Source of the DNA: an uncultured Clostridia bacterium
GTDB lineage: Bacteria > Bacillota > Clostridia > Christensenellales > UBA1242
NCBI GenBank assembly: GCA_937891595.1
Contig: CALATF010000073.1
Coordinates: 1-8,253 of the forward strand
Direction of reading: 5' to 3'
Length of the DNA stretch: 8,253 bases
Both the position numbers and the translations under genes were made by a program. The notes under the pieces were generated by a model. The model ran no database searches, was not told the DNA's origin, and was given only the letters and a program-made list of their open reading frames with translations. Below, piece by piece: positions 7,875 to 8,253 of the stretch. Position 1 is the first letter of the stretch. Each line of letters starts with the position of its first letter.

Positions 7875-8253
7875 TCAATCTATGTATTTACATCCATCTC
7901 TTGTATAAATACAATAACCATGGAAATGGAAAACACCTCTTCTAGTACTATATGGCAAACCATCAGCAAGAGAAGTAGCATATACTCTTGTATTCATTGC
8001 CCCGGAAATATCAATATAATACATGTATGTATCATCATGATATAAATACATAGCAACGTGTCCCCAACCAGAACCATACGTTTCTTCATAAGCAATTGCC
8101 GTTCCAGGAGGAATTTTTCCTGCTTTAATATCTGCAGCAAACTTTCTTCCATTATCTGCACTTGCATTACCTCTACTACCATAAAACAAGAAGTCTGAAT
8201 ATCCCCCATGTCCTGTTAAGCCTGGAAGTTCTGCTATGCAACCACAAAATCTT
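7875..8253 (-). CDS. Predicted NlpC/P60- or CHAP-like cysteine peptidase, 5' end missing
   Basis: The C-terminal 125 residues of a protein whose start lies beyond the right edge; the frame is open to base 8253, so short internal starts (for example TTG at 8189) are not real. Numbering from the first complete codon, a Cys pair sits at residues 3 and 5 (RFCGCIAELPG). A PGT motif at 49-51 (IPPGTAIAYEE) precedes GWGHVAMYL with His65, then YYIDISG with Asp81. The order Cys, then PG-[DT], then GHV-[AG]-[MI]-Y, then an I-D-x-S polar position matches the NlpC/P60 papain-like fold, in which Cys and His cut peptide bonds in peptidoglycan stems. Cys5 is the best visible candidate nucleophile, 60 residues before the His, but the true one could lie further upstream. 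The C-terminus has two more Cys (YCIYTRDGC). GC is about 40%, well above its neighbour. Autolysin, secreted hydrolase or phage-type lysin cannot be told apart without the N-terminus. The stop is TGA at 7875-7877. Confidence -1.
   Translation of the reverse strand, partial: RFCGCIAELPGLTGHGGYSDFLFYGSRGNASADNGRKFAADIKAGKIPPGTAIAYEETYGSGWGHVAMYLYHDDTYMYYIDISGAMNTRVYATSLADGLPYSTRRGVFHFHGYCIYTRDGCKYID

Noticed and set aside
54..7877. TGA read as an amino acid: both genes end in TGA, and the frames continue a little past it.
   Set aside because: The Trp codons checked in both proteins are all TGG, and the 2408-codon frame has no internal TGA, which would be very unlikely in a TGA-recoding AT-rich genome. 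The peptidase continuation meets TAA after five more codons.
7994..8209. A 71-codon minus-strand frame overlapping the peptidase gene.
   Set aside because: It is a shifted frame of the peptidase coding region; the peptidase frame has the GHVAMYL motif and is open to the edge.

Overview
The window is very AT-rich and carries two genes, both on the minus strand. A low-GC Gram-positive bacterium (Bacillota, perhaps an uncultured gut Clostridia-like lineage) fits best. The reasons are a lipoprotein signal peptide on a giant surface protein with GLUG and bacterial Ig-like (Big_2-type) segments, a neighbouring gene that looks like a NlpC/P60- or CHAP-type cell-wall peptidase, and AT-biased codons. 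The genetic code appears standard: every Trp codon checked is TGG, and a 2408-codon frame runs without an internal TGA. The taxonomic placement is inference.

Layout on the + coordinates: (1) 1-53, a short edge piece with visibly higher GC (about 41%), where a new minus-strand frame stays open and may be the start of the next gene; (2) 54-7280, one complete minus-strand gene for a 2408-residue predicted lipoprotein that fills 88% of the window; (3) 7281-7874, a 594-bp extremely AT-rich intergenic region with a likely promoter and weak ribosome binding site for the giant gene, a cluster of short motifs spaced about one helical turn apart (including two DnaA-box-like 9-mers and an ACGTTA/TAACGT dyad), small AT-rich hairpins, and a strong intrinsic terminator; (4) 7875-8253, the 3' part of a minus-strand gene for a predicted cysteine peptidase, cut by the window edge.

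Transcription runs right to left. The peptidase transcript should end at the terminator at 7797-7832, and the giant lipoprotein should then start from its own promoter near 7316-7344, so the two are probably separate units. Both products are predicted to act at or outside the cell surface: one trims or remodels cell wall, the other is a very large membrane-tethered, beta-rich protein likely used in adhesion or surface interaction. No CRISPR array, tRNA, rRNA, transposase or recognisable phage gene was seen. I found no clear new multi-gene system. The best leads are the giant lipoprotein itself and the phased motif cluster upstream of it.
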